From: Paenibacillus sophorae
GTDB lineage: Bacteria; Bacillota; Bacilli; Paenibacillales; Paenibacillaceae
Length of the DNA: 64,000 nt
NCBI RefSeq assembly: GCF_018966525.1
Contig: NZ_CP076607.1
Span: 620,001 to 684,000 of the forward strand
Reading direction: 5' to 3'
Shown here: one piece after another, positions 27,549 through 35,517 of the stretch
How the letters are laid out: the number at the start of each line of letters is the position of its first letter
Position numbering within the stretch: position 1 is the first letter of the stretch
The notes under the pieces: generated by a model
Database searches by the model: none
Seen by the model: only the letters and a program-made list of their open reading frames with translations
Told to the model about the DNA's origin: nothing
Translations under genes and position numbers: made by a program

Positions 27549-27883
27549 AATTGACTCCTTTTTTTACAATAGATTAGAGTTAACAGCTTTGCTATATATT
27601 GGAATGGCCGTCCGGACAAATGGATGGAGCGGTCATGACTTGGTCCTGCGGTCTACGGGCAGACTGGCTCTTCACCGGCGCTTGACCCTTGGCTGTTGCA
27701 GCGCGGTCCTCCTTTCCACGGCAGCTTATACAAATACAAACTCTATTGTAATCACTCTGAAGTTAAAAAGAAACAACAAAAAACGACATACTTGGTAAAA
27801 AATATATTTATTTCGCCGTCTTCCACAGCTATATAGACGAAGGTAACGGCATTTTGATTCGACTCTTCACAAAATCTTAATAA
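27549..27883. other. Intergenic region upstream of the LCP gene
   Basis: The part nearest the opp-like permease is AT-rich. A clearly GC-richer block (about 27605-27725) precedes the LCP gene and contains several short self-complementary segments on the reverse strand, for example GTCTGCCCGTAGAC. I could not assign it to a known riboswitch class or define a promoter. Confidence 0.45.
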
Positions 27884-28756
27884 TCATAAATGTCTCTCTT
27901 GAACCCTGAACGCTTCTTTTACCCCTTCTCCGATAAAATTGATCGAAAGGATGACTCCGGTAATCAACAGCCCTGCAGGAAGCCATACCCACCACTGCTC
28001 CCTGATTACTTCCGGAGAAAGCGCGTCCGCCAGCATATTTCCCCAGCTTGGCTGTCCGATGGGTACGCCGAAACCCAGAAAGCTGAGGCTCGCTTCAACC
28101 CCGATCATGGCCGCTGCCGTCCACATCAGATTCATAATAAAGACACTCAGCAGGCCTGGCAGCAGATGGCGCGTCAATATCCGCAGCGTCCCGGCTCCCA
28201 GTGCGCTCGCGGCCAGCATATATTCATTTTCTTTCTCGGCCAGCGTCTTTGCCCGGATGATCCGGGCGAATCCGCCCCAGCCCAGCAGCCCCACCGTCCA
28301 GATTAGCGAGGGGATGCCGTCGCCTTGATAGATACTTTTTACAACAATTATGAGAATTATAAAAGGAAACGACAGAACAACGTCGGTGATCCGCATCAGC
28401 AGCGAATCCGCCGAGCCGCCAAAATAGCCGGCCAGAACCCCCACCACGGTTCCCGTACCGGCTATGATTGCGGACACGCACAGACTGATCCACAGCGTCG
28501 TCCGGCCCCCAAATAACAGACGGGAGATAATATCCCGCCCTCCCTTGTCGGTGCCAAGCCAATGTTCGGCGCTCGGACCTTCATTCAGGCCCCGCAGATT
28601 GATCTTCACTGGGTCGTAAGCTGTAAGCCAAGGAGCAAGCAGACACAGCGCCAACACAGCGAGAAGAAACAGCAGCGAAATGGCAGCTAACCGATTCGCG
28701 GCAAATTTTCGGGCGGCGGCGCCAATGAGCGTTACAGGCGCGTTCTTGTGCATCAT
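27884..28756 (-). CDS. Oligopeptide/dipeptide-type ABC transporter permease (DppC/OppC-like)
   Basis: The 290-residue protein has six membrane helices. The N-terminal OppC motif region ('AARKFAANRLAAISLLFLLAVLALCLLAPWLTAYDP') is followed by 'HWLGTDKGGRDIISRLLFGGRTTLWISL' and the EAA loop 'GWGGFARIIRAKTLAEKENEYMLAASALGAG'. It forms the translocation channel with the neighbouring DppB-like protein. ATG 28756 overlaps the upstream permease stop by 4 bp and follows GGAGG. It ends the operon; no ATPase gene follows. Confidence 0.9.
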   Translation of the reverse strand: MMHKNAPVTLIGAAARKFAANRLAAISLLFLLAVLALCLLAPWLTAYDPVKINLRGLNEGPSAEHWLGTDKGGRDIISRLLFGGRTTLWISLCVSAIIAGTGTVVGVLAGYFGGSADSLLMRITDVVLSFPFIILIIVVKSIYQGDGIPSLIWTVGLLGWGGFARIIRAKTLAEKENEYMLAASALGAGTLRILTRHLLPGLLSVFIMNLMWTAAAMIGVEASLSFLGFGVPIGQPSWGNMLADALSPEVIREQWWVWLPAGLLITGVILSINFIGEGVKEAFRVQERHL

Positions 28757-29733
28757 GATCTTCCTCCATTGTAACCCGCGCGTATGCGGGGATCGAGCCA
28801 TCCGTACAACACATCCGCCACAACATTCCCGGCGACGATCATGAAGCCCGTCATTAGCGTAATCGCCATCATTACCGCGTAATCCCTGCCGGACACCGCA
28901 GCCACAAACAGCGTTCCGATACCCGGATAGGCGAACAGATTTTCGATGACAACCGAGCCTCCCAAAAGGCCTCCTATATCCATTCCCAGAAAGGTAACGA
29001 GCGGAATGAGCGAATTGCGCAGAATATGCCTATTATATACCGAGGACCTGGATATGCCTTTAGCCACAGCCGTGCGCACATAATTTTTATCGCTGTTCTC
29101 CACGATTTCATTACGCAAAAACTGCGTGTAGGCCGCCGTATTGAACAGTCCCAGCACAGCCGCGGGCAGCAGGGCATGGACGACCCTGTCTCCCAGCGAT
29201 GACATTCCTCTCGAAGTTACAACCGATACCGTGCCGCCGAGAGGCACCCAATGCAGCATAACCGCAAATATATAAATAGCGAAGATGGCTGCAATAAAGG
29301 TCGGAATCGCATAGGTAACATAAGCAGCCGTCCGGATCAAGCGGTCGAGCCGGCTTCCCGGATTGCGTCCGGCGATCATTCCCAGAGCCAGAGAACTTCC
29401 ATAAGTAATGAGAAGCGAGAGTGCGGTCAGCAGCAAAGTTGCGGGCAGACGCTGGCCGATGAGTTCGCCGACAGGCATTTTGTACAAGAAGGATTGTCCG
29501 AAATTACCTGCAGCTGCATCTTTAAGCCAGCGGATATACTGAATGGCCAGGGGGTCGTCGTACCCCAGCTTCTTGCGCATTTCCGTAATATACCGGGGAT
29601 CTTTATTGCCCGGATTCAGTCCTCCGCCAAGACCGTCGCCCGGCATCTGCTTGGCCAGCGCGAACACCAAGACGGAGATCAGCAGCAGCAGCGGCACCGT
29701 GCCCGCCAGTCTGCGAAGCGCAAATTTCAGCAC
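28753..29733 (-). CDS. Oligopeptide/dipeptide-type ABC transporter permease (DppB/OppB-like)
   Basis: The 326-residue protein has six membrane helices and typical OppB features: 'MLKFALRRLAGTVPLLLLISVLVFALAKQMPGD' at the start and the EAA loop 'NYVRTAVAKGISRSSVYNRHILRNSLIPL'. It pairs with the DppC-like subunit. Start GTG 29733 follows GGGAGG at eleven bases, 16 bp after the binding-protein gene. The substrate is unknown: peptides are the usual cargo, but nickel and sugars are known in this family. Confidence 0.9.
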   Translation of the reverse strand: MLKFALRRLAGTVPLLLLISVLVFALAKQMPGDGLGGGLNPGNKDPRYITEMRKKLGYDDPLAIQYIRWLKDAAAGNFGQSFLYKMPVGELIGQRLPATLLLTALSLLITYGSSLALGMIAGRNPGSRLDRLIRTAAYVTYAIPTFIAAIFAIYIFAVMLHWVPLGGTVSVVTSRGMSSLGDRVVHALLPAAVLGLFNTAAYTQFLRNEIVENSDKNYVRTAVAKGISRSSVYNRHILRNSLIPLVTFLGMDIGGLLGGSVVIENLFAYPGIGTLFVAAVSGRDYAVMMAITLMTGFMIVAGNVVADVLYGWLDPRIRAGYNGGRS

Positions 29734-29749
29734 TATGCCAATGGCCTCC

Positions 29750-31486
29750 CTATTCGCTGTCTTTTATCCACCACTTATAAGGATCGATTATTGGGCTAAG
29801 CGCATTGATCTTCACTCCCTGCAGCCGTTTGTTTACCGCAGTAATCGTCTCGCGCTCCGCAAAGAAAATCATAGGCACTTCTTCATTTATTAATTTCTGC
29901 CAGTCGTAATACACCTGCTTGCGGTAATCGCGGTCATATGCCTTCAGGCTTATCCCGTCGCGGATCAATTGCTCATTCTCCTTGGAGGACCACCGCGGGT
30001 AGTTCCACAGATCATTCTCCCTCCATAGTCCGGTAGGGTCCGGATCATTGGATAATCCCCAGACACCGTTAAACAGCTCCACCGACGGATCATCCTCTTC
30101 CACCATCGTATAGAAGGTGTTCATTTCTTTCAGCGCTCCGCCGTTCAGCCTGACGTCTAGACCAACATCTCTCCAGTTCTGCAGCATTGCCTCGGTGCGC
30201 GGCTCATCGTTGACACCGCCAACCATGCTGTCGAAATGAATCACGAGCTTCGCTCCCTTGGGATCTTCCCGCAAACCGTCCCCGTCCAAATCCTTATAAC
30301 CCGCTTCATCCAGCAGCTCATTGGCCTTCTCGGGATCGTACGGGTACCGGTTGATTTGGTCTTCCGGAATTTTGGCCCAGCTTTCGCTGGAAATCGGCGT
30401 TTCCGCCAGCTTCCCCAGCCCATAAGAGAAGCCGTCTATAATCCCTTGGCGGTCCAGAGCGTAGTACATCGCCTGCCGCAGCCGTTTATCGCTGAACTTG
30501 GGGTTATCCATAACGATCTTCTGCGCCTTGTCGTCCCAATGTCCGAACTTAAAGCCTATATACTCGTAAGACAAATCCGGTGATTGCATCAGCGTGATAT
30601 TGTCAAGCTTGTTCAGATTTTCGTAAGCATCCCGCGGCGCCTGCTCAATATCAATCACACCCTGCTCGAACAGGCTCGTAATCATCTTATCGTCAAATAC
30701 CTTATACAGCACTCCGTCCAGCAGCGGTTTGCCTTTGTAGTAATTGTCAAAGCGGGACATTTCAACAAATTCTCCCGGCTGGATGTTCGTAACCTGGAAC
30801 GGCCCGATACCGATGGGAGCTGTGCGCACCTGATCACTATTCGGCATATCTTTTACCGCTACTCCTGCAAAATATCTCTTATTCATCGGATAAGCCCATA
30901 GGTTATCAATCGTGTTGACGCGCGCGGCCGTTACCTTAAGCTCCATGGTATAGGGATCGATAACCCGGATGCCTGATATTTGCTTCGCCTTTCCAGTGTG
31001 ATAGGCATCGGCGCCTTCAATCATTTCTACACTGTAATAGCGCGGTCCGGTATAGTTCGGGGCGGCAATGACCTCAAGCGCGAACTTCCAGTCCTCAACC
31101 GTCAGTTCATCGCCGTTCTGCCAGTGCACACCCTGCTTTATTTTGAAAGTGAATGTTTTATGATCGGCTGACTCCTGCCAGCTTGCAATACCGGGAACAG
31201 TAGTTAAATCATCCTTGACCGTAAACAGCGGTTCCGTTATGAACTCCAGAACGCGGAGATCATCTTCTCCTTCATAAAAAGCCGGTTCAAACAACCCCTT
31301 AAACGGAGAAGGAAAACCGTAAGTCACCGTTCCTCCCGCTCTCGGTTCGCCTCCATTACCCGTTGCAAGCGAGGAAGGCTCATTCCCGCTGCGATTGTCG
31401 GGAGCACCCGTCCCGCCGCAGGCCGATAACAGCATCGCCACGAAGAGCAGCAGAGCAAGGACCCTAATTATAGATCGGTTGTTCAT
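29750..31486 (-). CDS. Family 5 extracellular solute-binding lipoprotein (OppA/AppA-like)
   Basis: The 578-residue protein has a signal peptide ending in the lipobox LLSAC (Cys23), a Ser/Gly/Asn-rich spacer and the family-5 binding fold. Diagnostic stretches include 'TFKIKQGVHWQNGDELTVEDWKFALE' (about 132-157) and 'RLRQAMYYALDRQGIIDGFSYGLGK' (about 336-360). It captures oligopeptides or similar solutes outside the membrane and delivers them to the two permeases downstream. It is first in the three-gene operon; two direct repeats lie about 45-75 bp upstream. Confidence 0.92.
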   Translation of the reverse strand: MNNRSIIRVLALLLFVAMLLSACGGTGAPDNRSGNEPSSLATGNGGEPRAGGTVTYGFPSPFKGLFEPAFYEGEDDLRVLEFITEPLFTVKDDLTTVPGIASWQESADHKTFTFKIKQGVHWQNGDELTVEDWKFALEVIAAPNYTGPRYYSVEMIEGADAYHTGKAKQISGIRVIDPYTMELKVTAARVNTIDNLWAYPMNKRYFAGVAVKDMPNSDQVRTAPIGIGPFQVTNIQPGEFVEMSRFDNYYKGKPLLDGVLYKVFDDKMITSLFEQGVIDIEQAPRDAYENLNKLDNITLMQSPDLSYEYIGFKFGHWDDKAQKIVMDNPKFSDKRLRQAMYYALDRQGIIDGFSYGLGKLAETPISSESWAKIPEDQINRYPYDPEKANELLDEAGYKDLDGDGLREDPKGAKLVIHFDSMVGGVNDEPRTEAMLQNWRDVGLDVRLNGGALKEMNTFYTMVEEDDPSVELFNGVWGLSNDPDPTGLWRENDLWNYPRWSSKENEQLIRDGISLKAYDRDYRKQVYYDWQKLINEEVPMIFFAERETITAVNKRLQGVKINALSPIIDPYKWWIKDSE

Positions 31487-31530
31487 GTATTCCTTCCCTT
31501 CTTCTAAAATTTCTGCGAACGCTTTCTCAT

Positions 31531-31560
31531 CCAGCGGTCAATAAATAAACCATCGGTCAA
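31531..31560. repeat. Two 11-bp direct repeats upstream of the binding-protein gene
   Basis: CCAGCGGTCAA (31531-31541) and CCATCGGTCAA (31550-31560) differ at one base and are spaced 19 bp start to start. On the reverse strand each contains TTGACC, so they could be -35-like elements or tandem operator half-sites. Confidence 0.5.
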
Positions 31561-31661
31561 TTCAAATCAGATTTATAGACGGATATACCCATTTTTTTCT
31601 TCAACAAAATTTTAAACATCATACAATGCAATATAAATTGCGTCAATATTATTTGTTACTC

Positions 31662-33611
31662 TCAATCATTCCTCTCCTTTTCTTTGATGATCATTAAACC
31701 TTCCACATGTTTGCGCCGCATCAACTTCCGTTTCTTCCGGTCTTCTTTCGTTTCCAGCACAATATCCAGATCATAATCGTCAGGGTACAGCTCATCTTTG
31801 GATAGATAGGGCTTCAGGCGTTTATGGTTGATCTGCATTTTATGCTTTTGTACCATGACGCCTACTATGCCTCTTGCATTCCGTTTCTCGTATACGATTC
31901 CCGTCCTGCCGAGCGAACTGACATAGACCGCGTCGCCGACTTCAAAAGCATGCGGCTGTGCCGGGCGATCCTTAAGCTCTTCCTCTGCATGCTGCCGCTT
32001 GCCTTCTACCATTTCTGCCGTTTCAATCTCTTCTTGTCTTCCTTTTTTACCATACCCCAGCCGCATTTCTTGTTCGCCCAGCTGTTCCCGGATTTGACCG
32101 CCGGCAATTTGACGCGAGCGTTCGATGACTTTGGCGTCGATCCCCAGCTTCTCGGCAATTTGCAGCGCATAGCTGTGCCCCGCTTCCCCTATTGTCAGCT
32201 TATAGAGCGGGCGAAGCGTAACCGAGTCAAATTCCATTCGCGCATTTTGGAACTGCGGGGCGGCCGAGGCAAATACTTTTAACTCATTAAAATGTGTCGT
32301 GACAATGAGATTGGCTCCTTTGCGGCTCAGCTCCTCTAAGATGGCGATCGACAGAGCGATTCCCTCACCCGGGTCCGTGCCCGCCGCCAGCTCATCAATC
32401 AGCAGCAGAACATTCGGTCCTGCGGCGCGCAGCATCTCGTCGATCGCCTTCATCTGTGCGGAGAACGTGCTCAGTGACTGCGCCAGGCTTTGCCCGTCTC
32501 CGATCACGCTCATTACATCGGCAAAAACGGGAAGCCGGCTCTCTTTGTCCGCCGGAATCAAGAGCCCCGACTGAGCCATCAGTACAAGCAGCCCCACCGT
32601 CTTCAGCACAACCGTCTTTCCGCCTGTATTCGGGCCGGTGATTACCAGCGACCGATAACCCCTCCCGAATTCCACATGGATCGGAATCATCCCAGCAAGC
32701 ATCGGATGTCTGGCTCCGCAGAGCCGCATATCCCCCCGGTCATTGAAGGTTACGGCTTCCGCCCCTATCGCAGCGGCATATTTCGCCTTGGCAAAAATAA
32801 AATCATACACACCTGTAATTTCGATATTCAGCCGCAGGGCATCCTGCTCCCGTTCGATCAGCCCGGTCAGCATGCTTAAGATCATGCCCTCCTCCCGTGC
32901 TTCCTCGGCCGACAGCATTTCCAGTTCCCCTTGAAGAGCGGCTACTTCCTCCGGTTCAACATACACCGTCTGTCCGCTTGTGGACTGATCGAGCACCGAA
33001 CCCTTCACCTGCTTATGATACTCGCGCTTAACCGGAATCACATAACGTCCTCCCCGCAGGCTGTATAGATTCTCCTGCAAAATGGACTGGTGGCGCGACA
33101 TCACGCTCTCGATTTTCTTGAGCAGTCGTTCTTTGGTTACTCTCAGCCGTTTGCGCACCTTCTCCAGCCCCTTGCTTGCGCCGTCGTCAATTACGCCGAA
33201 CCGGATACATCGTTCGATTTCCGCTTTGACCGTCTTCAGTTCCGCCAGCGAAGATGCGTACGCACCGATCCGCGGCGCTGTTTCTTTGGAAGCCATATAC
33301 TTGCGCAGCTGGTTGCAGCTGTTCAGGAATACGCCTACGGAAGTAAAATCCTGCTCATTGAACAGATATCCCGTTCCCAGCAGCGACATTACCCATTCGA
33401 TCCCCTCCAATGAGGGTATCGGCACACTAGATCCTCTCATTATTAATTCCTTCGCCTCTGCGGTCTCTTCCACCGCTCTGTGAATCGCCGTAATTTCAGT
33501 CATCGGCGCTAGCTCCGCAATGAGATTCCTGCCGACATAGGAGACGGCATACCGTCCCAGTTCTTCCTTGATCAGATTATATTCGAGCGTTTGCCGGCTT
33601 TGTAAATGCAT
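31662..33611 (-). CDS. MutS2-like ATPase lacking the C-terminal Smr domain
   Basis: The 649-residue protein follows the MutS2 plan: an N-terminal core and lever with a coiled coil (about 150-260), an ATPase domain with Walker A GPNTGGKT at 326-333 and Walker B LLLIDELAAGTDPGEG at 402-417, then a KOW-like stretch (about 555-600). Typical MutS2 is about 780-790 residues and ends with an Smr nuclease domain; here the chain stops after a Lys/Arg-rich tail. MutS2 proteins act on branched DNA or collided ribosomes. ATG 33611 follows AGGAGG by seven bases. Expression must pass a terminator in the leader. Confidence 0.9.
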   Translation of the reverse strand: MHLQSRQTLEYNLIKEELGRYAVSYVGRNLIAELAPMTEITAIHRAVEETAEAKELIMRGSSVPIPSLEGIEWVMSLLGTGYLFNEQDFTSVGVFLNSCNQLRKYMASKETAPRIGAYASSLAELKTVKAEIERCIRFGVIDDGASKGLEKVRKRLRVTKERLLKKIESVMSRHQSILQENLYSLRGGRYVIPVKREYHKQVKGSVLDQSTSGQTVYVEPEEVAALQGELEMLSAEEAREEGMILSMLTGLIEREQDALRLNIEITGVYDFIFAKAKYAAAIGAEAVTFNDRGDMRLCGARHPMLAGMIPIHVEFGRGYRSLVITGPNTGGKTVVLKTVGLLVLMAQSGLLIPADKESRLPVFADVMSVIGDGQSLAQSLSTFSAQMKAIDEMLRAAGPNVLLLIDELAAGTDPGEGIALSIAILEELSRKGANLIVTTHFNELKVFASAAPQFQNARMEFDSVTLRPLYKLTIGEAGHSYALQIAEKLGIDAKVIERSRQIAGGQIREQLGEQEMRLGYGKKGRQEEIETAEMVEGKRQHAEEELKDRPAQPHAFEVGDAVYVSSLGRTGIVYEKRNARGIVGVMVQKHKMQINHKRLKPYLSKDELYPDDYDLDIVLETKEDRKKRKLMRRKHVEGLMIIKEKERND

Positions 33612-33663
33612 GTTTTTTCCTCCTCTTTGGATTTGGTGCTTCGTCCTTGATTGATCCGTAACG

Positions 33664-33703
33664 CAAAAAAGGGCAAAGAATGCCACAGCGGCATTCCTTG
33701 CCC
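33664..33703 (-). terminator. Strong intrinsic terminator inside the MutS2-like gene leader
   Basis: GGGCAAGGAATGCC and GGCATTCTTTGCCC form a 14-bp stem with one mismatch, then TTTTTT on the reverse strand. It ends only 53 bases before the start codon and no promoter is visible in between. Confidence 0.88.
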
Positions 33704-33757
33704 AAATCCTTACACTGGTCCCTATCGTTGGTCCGGGCTTATAGCCCTTTCCCAAGG

Positions 33758-33800
33758 TAAACAAACAAACCGTGCTCCAAGAGCACGGTTTGTTTGTTTA
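33758..33800 (-). repeat. 20-bp perfect inverted repeat in the same leader
   Basis: The arms at 33758-33777 and 33781-33800 are perfectly complementary with a 3-base loop. As RNA this is a very stable hairpin. It lacks a U tract after the stem, so it could be an antiterminator, pause or processing element. Confidence 0.85.
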
Positions 33801-33837
33801 GACGGGATAACAGCCGTAAAGAGGCCATTGACGCGTC

Positions 33838-34005
33838 GCGTGTTCTTAACTAAATCATTCACCATAGGCACGGCACAGCTGAGCTGTATCAGGAACACAT
33901 GTTATCATGCGCTTTGGGCGCACTTGAATAAGCATGCGGTTCAGCGGCTCAATAACAGCCGCCGTTCTGCCTTTTAGGTGATATGAAATTGCTTAGTTAA
34001 GAACG
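33838..34005 (-). promoter_or_regulatory. Candidate structured RNA domain (unclassified) in the leader
   Basis: On the reverse strand the 168-base segment is closed by GCGTTCTTAACTAA pairing with TTAGTTAAGAACACGC. Inside are a second helix (TCACC/GGTGA and GGCA/TGCC) and three local hairpins: GCGGCT/AGCCGC, GTGCGC/GCGCAT and ACAGCT/AGCTGT. This multibranch shape upstream of a terminator resembles a riboswitch. It lacks the T-box sequence and I could not match it to a class I know. Confidence 0.55.
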
Positions 34006-34047
34006 CTCACCGACATCAAAATTTCCCCTTCGTTATAGGATGGTTTA

Positions 34048-34076
34048 AATTTACTACATTTGGTTGGCTGCGTCAA
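34048..34076 (-). promoter_or_regulatory. Promoter of the MutS2-like gene leader
   Basis: On the reverse strand TTGACG (34076-34071) and TAAATT (34053-34048) are 17 bp apart. Transcription from about 34041 gives a leader of about 430 bases. Confidence 0.7.
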
Positions 34077-34133
34077 TCCGCCAGCTGCGGCCGTTGGCCA
34101 GTGCCTGTTCCACCTTTAAAGATTTACGGCAGC

Positions 34134-34163
34134 AAAAAAGACAGCCGGGTTACCGGCTGTCTC
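34134..34163 (-). terminator. Intrinsic terminator of the rpsF-ssb-rpsR operon
   Basis: AGACAGCCGG-TAAC-CCGGCTGTCT is a perfect 10-bp stem followed by TTTTTT on the reverse strand, just after rpsR. Confidence 0.93.
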
Positions 34164-34173
34164 TGGGCCTGTC

Positions 34174-34446
34174 TTATTCAGTAGTGTAAGGCAGAAGCGC
34201 AATTTGACGCGAGCGTTTGATTGCGATCGTCAGGGCGCGTTGGTATTTTGCGCTCGTGCCGGTTACACGGCGAGGCAAAATTTTACCGCGCTCACTGATG
34301 AATTTCTTCAGCAGTTCCGTATCTTTATAATCAATGTGAGTAATTTTGTTCACAGTGAAAAAACATACTTTACGACGTTTGTTGCGGCCACCACGGCGTG
34401 GAGGTCTTTTGTCGTTGTCTCCGCCTTCTCTTTGTTTAAAAGCCAT
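34174..34446 (-). CDS. rpsR: 30S ribosomal protein S18
   Basis: The 90-residue basic protein has an N-terminal Arg/Lys-rich extension and the conserved core 'IDYKDTELLKKFISERGKILPRRVTGTSAKYQRALTIAIKRSRQIALLPY'. It binds S6 and the 16S rRNA platform. It is last in rpsF-ssb-rpsR, 21 bp after ssb, and is followed by a strong terminator. Confidence 0.98.
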   Translation of the reverse strand: MAFKQREGGDNDKRPPRRGGRNKRRKVCFFTVNKITHIDYKDTELLKKFISERGKILPRRVTGTSAKYQRALTIAIKRSRQIALLPYTTE

Positions 34447-34467
34447 TGTCTCTTCAGTCCTTCCGTA

Positions 34468-34962
34468 TTAAAATGGCAAATCATCGTCCGATATATCAAT
34501 CGGCTTACCGTCGCCCGAAAAGGGATCCTGATTATTGTTGCGCGAGAAACCGCTATTTCCGCTGTTTCCGCGTCCGCCGCCGCCGTATGAAGGTGGCTCG
34601 GGCATATTCCCCCCGCCGGATGCGTTTCCGCCCTCACGGCTCTGGGAAGATTCCAGGAACCGGACATTATCGGCAATAACTTCGGTTACGTATACACGTT
34701 TGCCTTCGTTATTCTCGTAATTCCGTACTTGGATACGTCCCTCTACCGCCGTCAGCCGACCTTTACGCAAGTAATTGGCACAGGTCTCCGCCAGCTGTCT
34801 CCAGGTTACGACCGGAATGAAATCCGCTTCACGTTCGCCGCCTTGGCTTGTAAAAGGCCGGTCTACGGCAAGCGTAAACTGGGTTACGGCAACGCCGGCA
34901 GGCGTATAGCGCAGCTCAGGATCGCGGGTCAATCGGCCGATCAGTATGACACGGTTCAACAT
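34468..34962 (-). CDS. ssb: Single-stranded DNA-binding protein
   Basis: The 164-residue protein has an OB fold (about 1-108, 'MLNRVILIGRLTRDPELRYTPAGVAVTQFTLAVDR'), a Gly/Asn-rich linker and the acidic tail DISDDDLPF, which recruits replication and repair partners. It coats single-stranded DNA during replication and recombination. The start ATG is preceded by AAGGAGGGG. It is encoded between the two partner ribosomal proteins S6 and S18, as usual in Firmicutes. Confidence 0.98.
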   Translation of the reverse strand: MLNRVILIGRLTRDPELRYTPAGVAVTQFTLAVDRPFTSQGGEREADFIPVVTWRQLAETCANYLRKGRLTAVEGRIQVRNYENNEGKRVYVTEVIADNVRFLESSQSREGGNASGGGNMPEPPSYGGGGRGNSGNSGFSRNNNQDPFSGDGKPIDISDDDLPF

Positions 34963-35012
34963 CTTTGGTCCCCTCCTTGGAGCGATTTCCTTACAAAGCG
35001 AACTTCGTGCTC

Positions 35013-35297
35013 TTAGGCAACGTCGTTCGTGATGAGATAACGAATAACTTCGTCGGAAATTTTCATGAGACGTTCCAATTCGGAAACTACTGCAGGCTCT
35101 GCATTGAAGTTAACCAGAACATAAACGCCATCACGGAATTTCTTGATCTCATACGCAAGACGTTTCTTACCTTGCACATCGTGCTTCGTAATTTCCCCGC
35201 CGTTGGAGATGATGCCTTGGAATTTTTCGACTGCAGCTTGAACGGCTTCTTGTTCAATGTCAGGACGAATAATGTACATCACTTCGTATTTGCGCAT
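35013..35297 (-). CDS. rpsF: 30S ribosomal protein S6
   Basis: The 94-residue protein begins 'MRKYEVMYIIRPDIEQEAVQ' and contains 'GKKRLAYEIKKFRDGVYVLVNFNAEP', the S6 hallmark. It pairs with S18 on the 30S platform. ATG 35297 is fixed by AAGGAGGTG upstream. It leads the rpsF-ssb-rpsR operon. The leader carries a CCG-containing hairpin and a second hairpin over the ribosome site, consistent with the known S6:S18 feedback control. Confidence 0.98.
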   Translation of the reverse strand: MRKYEVMYIIRPDIEQEAVQAAVEKFQGIISNGGEITKHDVQGKKRLAYEIKKFRDGVYVLVNFNAEPAVVSELERLMKISDEVIRYLITNDVA

Positions 35298-35303
35298 AAC
35301 TTT

Positions 35304-35350
35304 CACCTCCTTATGGTCTAAGGCCCCTGATCGGGTCAGGAGCAAGGATC
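35304..35350 (-). promoter_or_regulatory. Putative S6:S18 autoregulatory leader of rpsF
   Basis: In the transcript CCTGA-CCCGA-TCAGG exposes CCG in its loop. It is followed by CCTTA-GACCA-TAAGG, whose 3' arm overlaps the AAGGAGG ribosome site. A CCG-presenting structure in rpsF leaders is known to bind the S6:S18 complex; the match here is by eye. Confidence 0.55.
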
Positions 35351-35372
35351 GAGCACAAACTCGAACTATAAT

Positions 35373-35401
35373 AATATACCAAATCTGCGGACCCGATGCA
35401 A
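35373..35401 (-). promoter_or_regulatory. rpsF operon promoter
   Basis: On the reverse strand TTGCAT (35401-35396) and TATATT (35378-35373) are 17 bp apart, about 75 bp upstream of the rpsF start. Confidence 0.6.
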
Positions 35402-35517
35402 GCTCTATTCCTTTTTGTCCTGTCTGATTATGGACCGCCCTTCGTTACATGAAGCTGCAGTGCAGTGTGCAGAATAGAACTGCAATCCATTTTTAATGCG
35501 GAAAGGAGGAGACAAAA

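Noticed and set aside
27605..27725. Known riboswitch upstream of the LCP gene (cobalamin, c-di-GMP, c-di-AMP considered)
   Set aside because: Only scattered short resemblances; the conserved cores of those classes were not found.
33838..34005. MITE (short transposon remnant) with terminal inverted repeats
   Set aside because: The terminal repeats are there, but no target-site duplication is seen and the segment lies between a promoter and an attenuator, so an RNA structure explains it better.
33660..34041. T-box riboswitch for the MutS2-like leader
   Set aside because: The conserved GGGTGGAACCGCG-type T-box and AGTA stem-loop sequences are absent.
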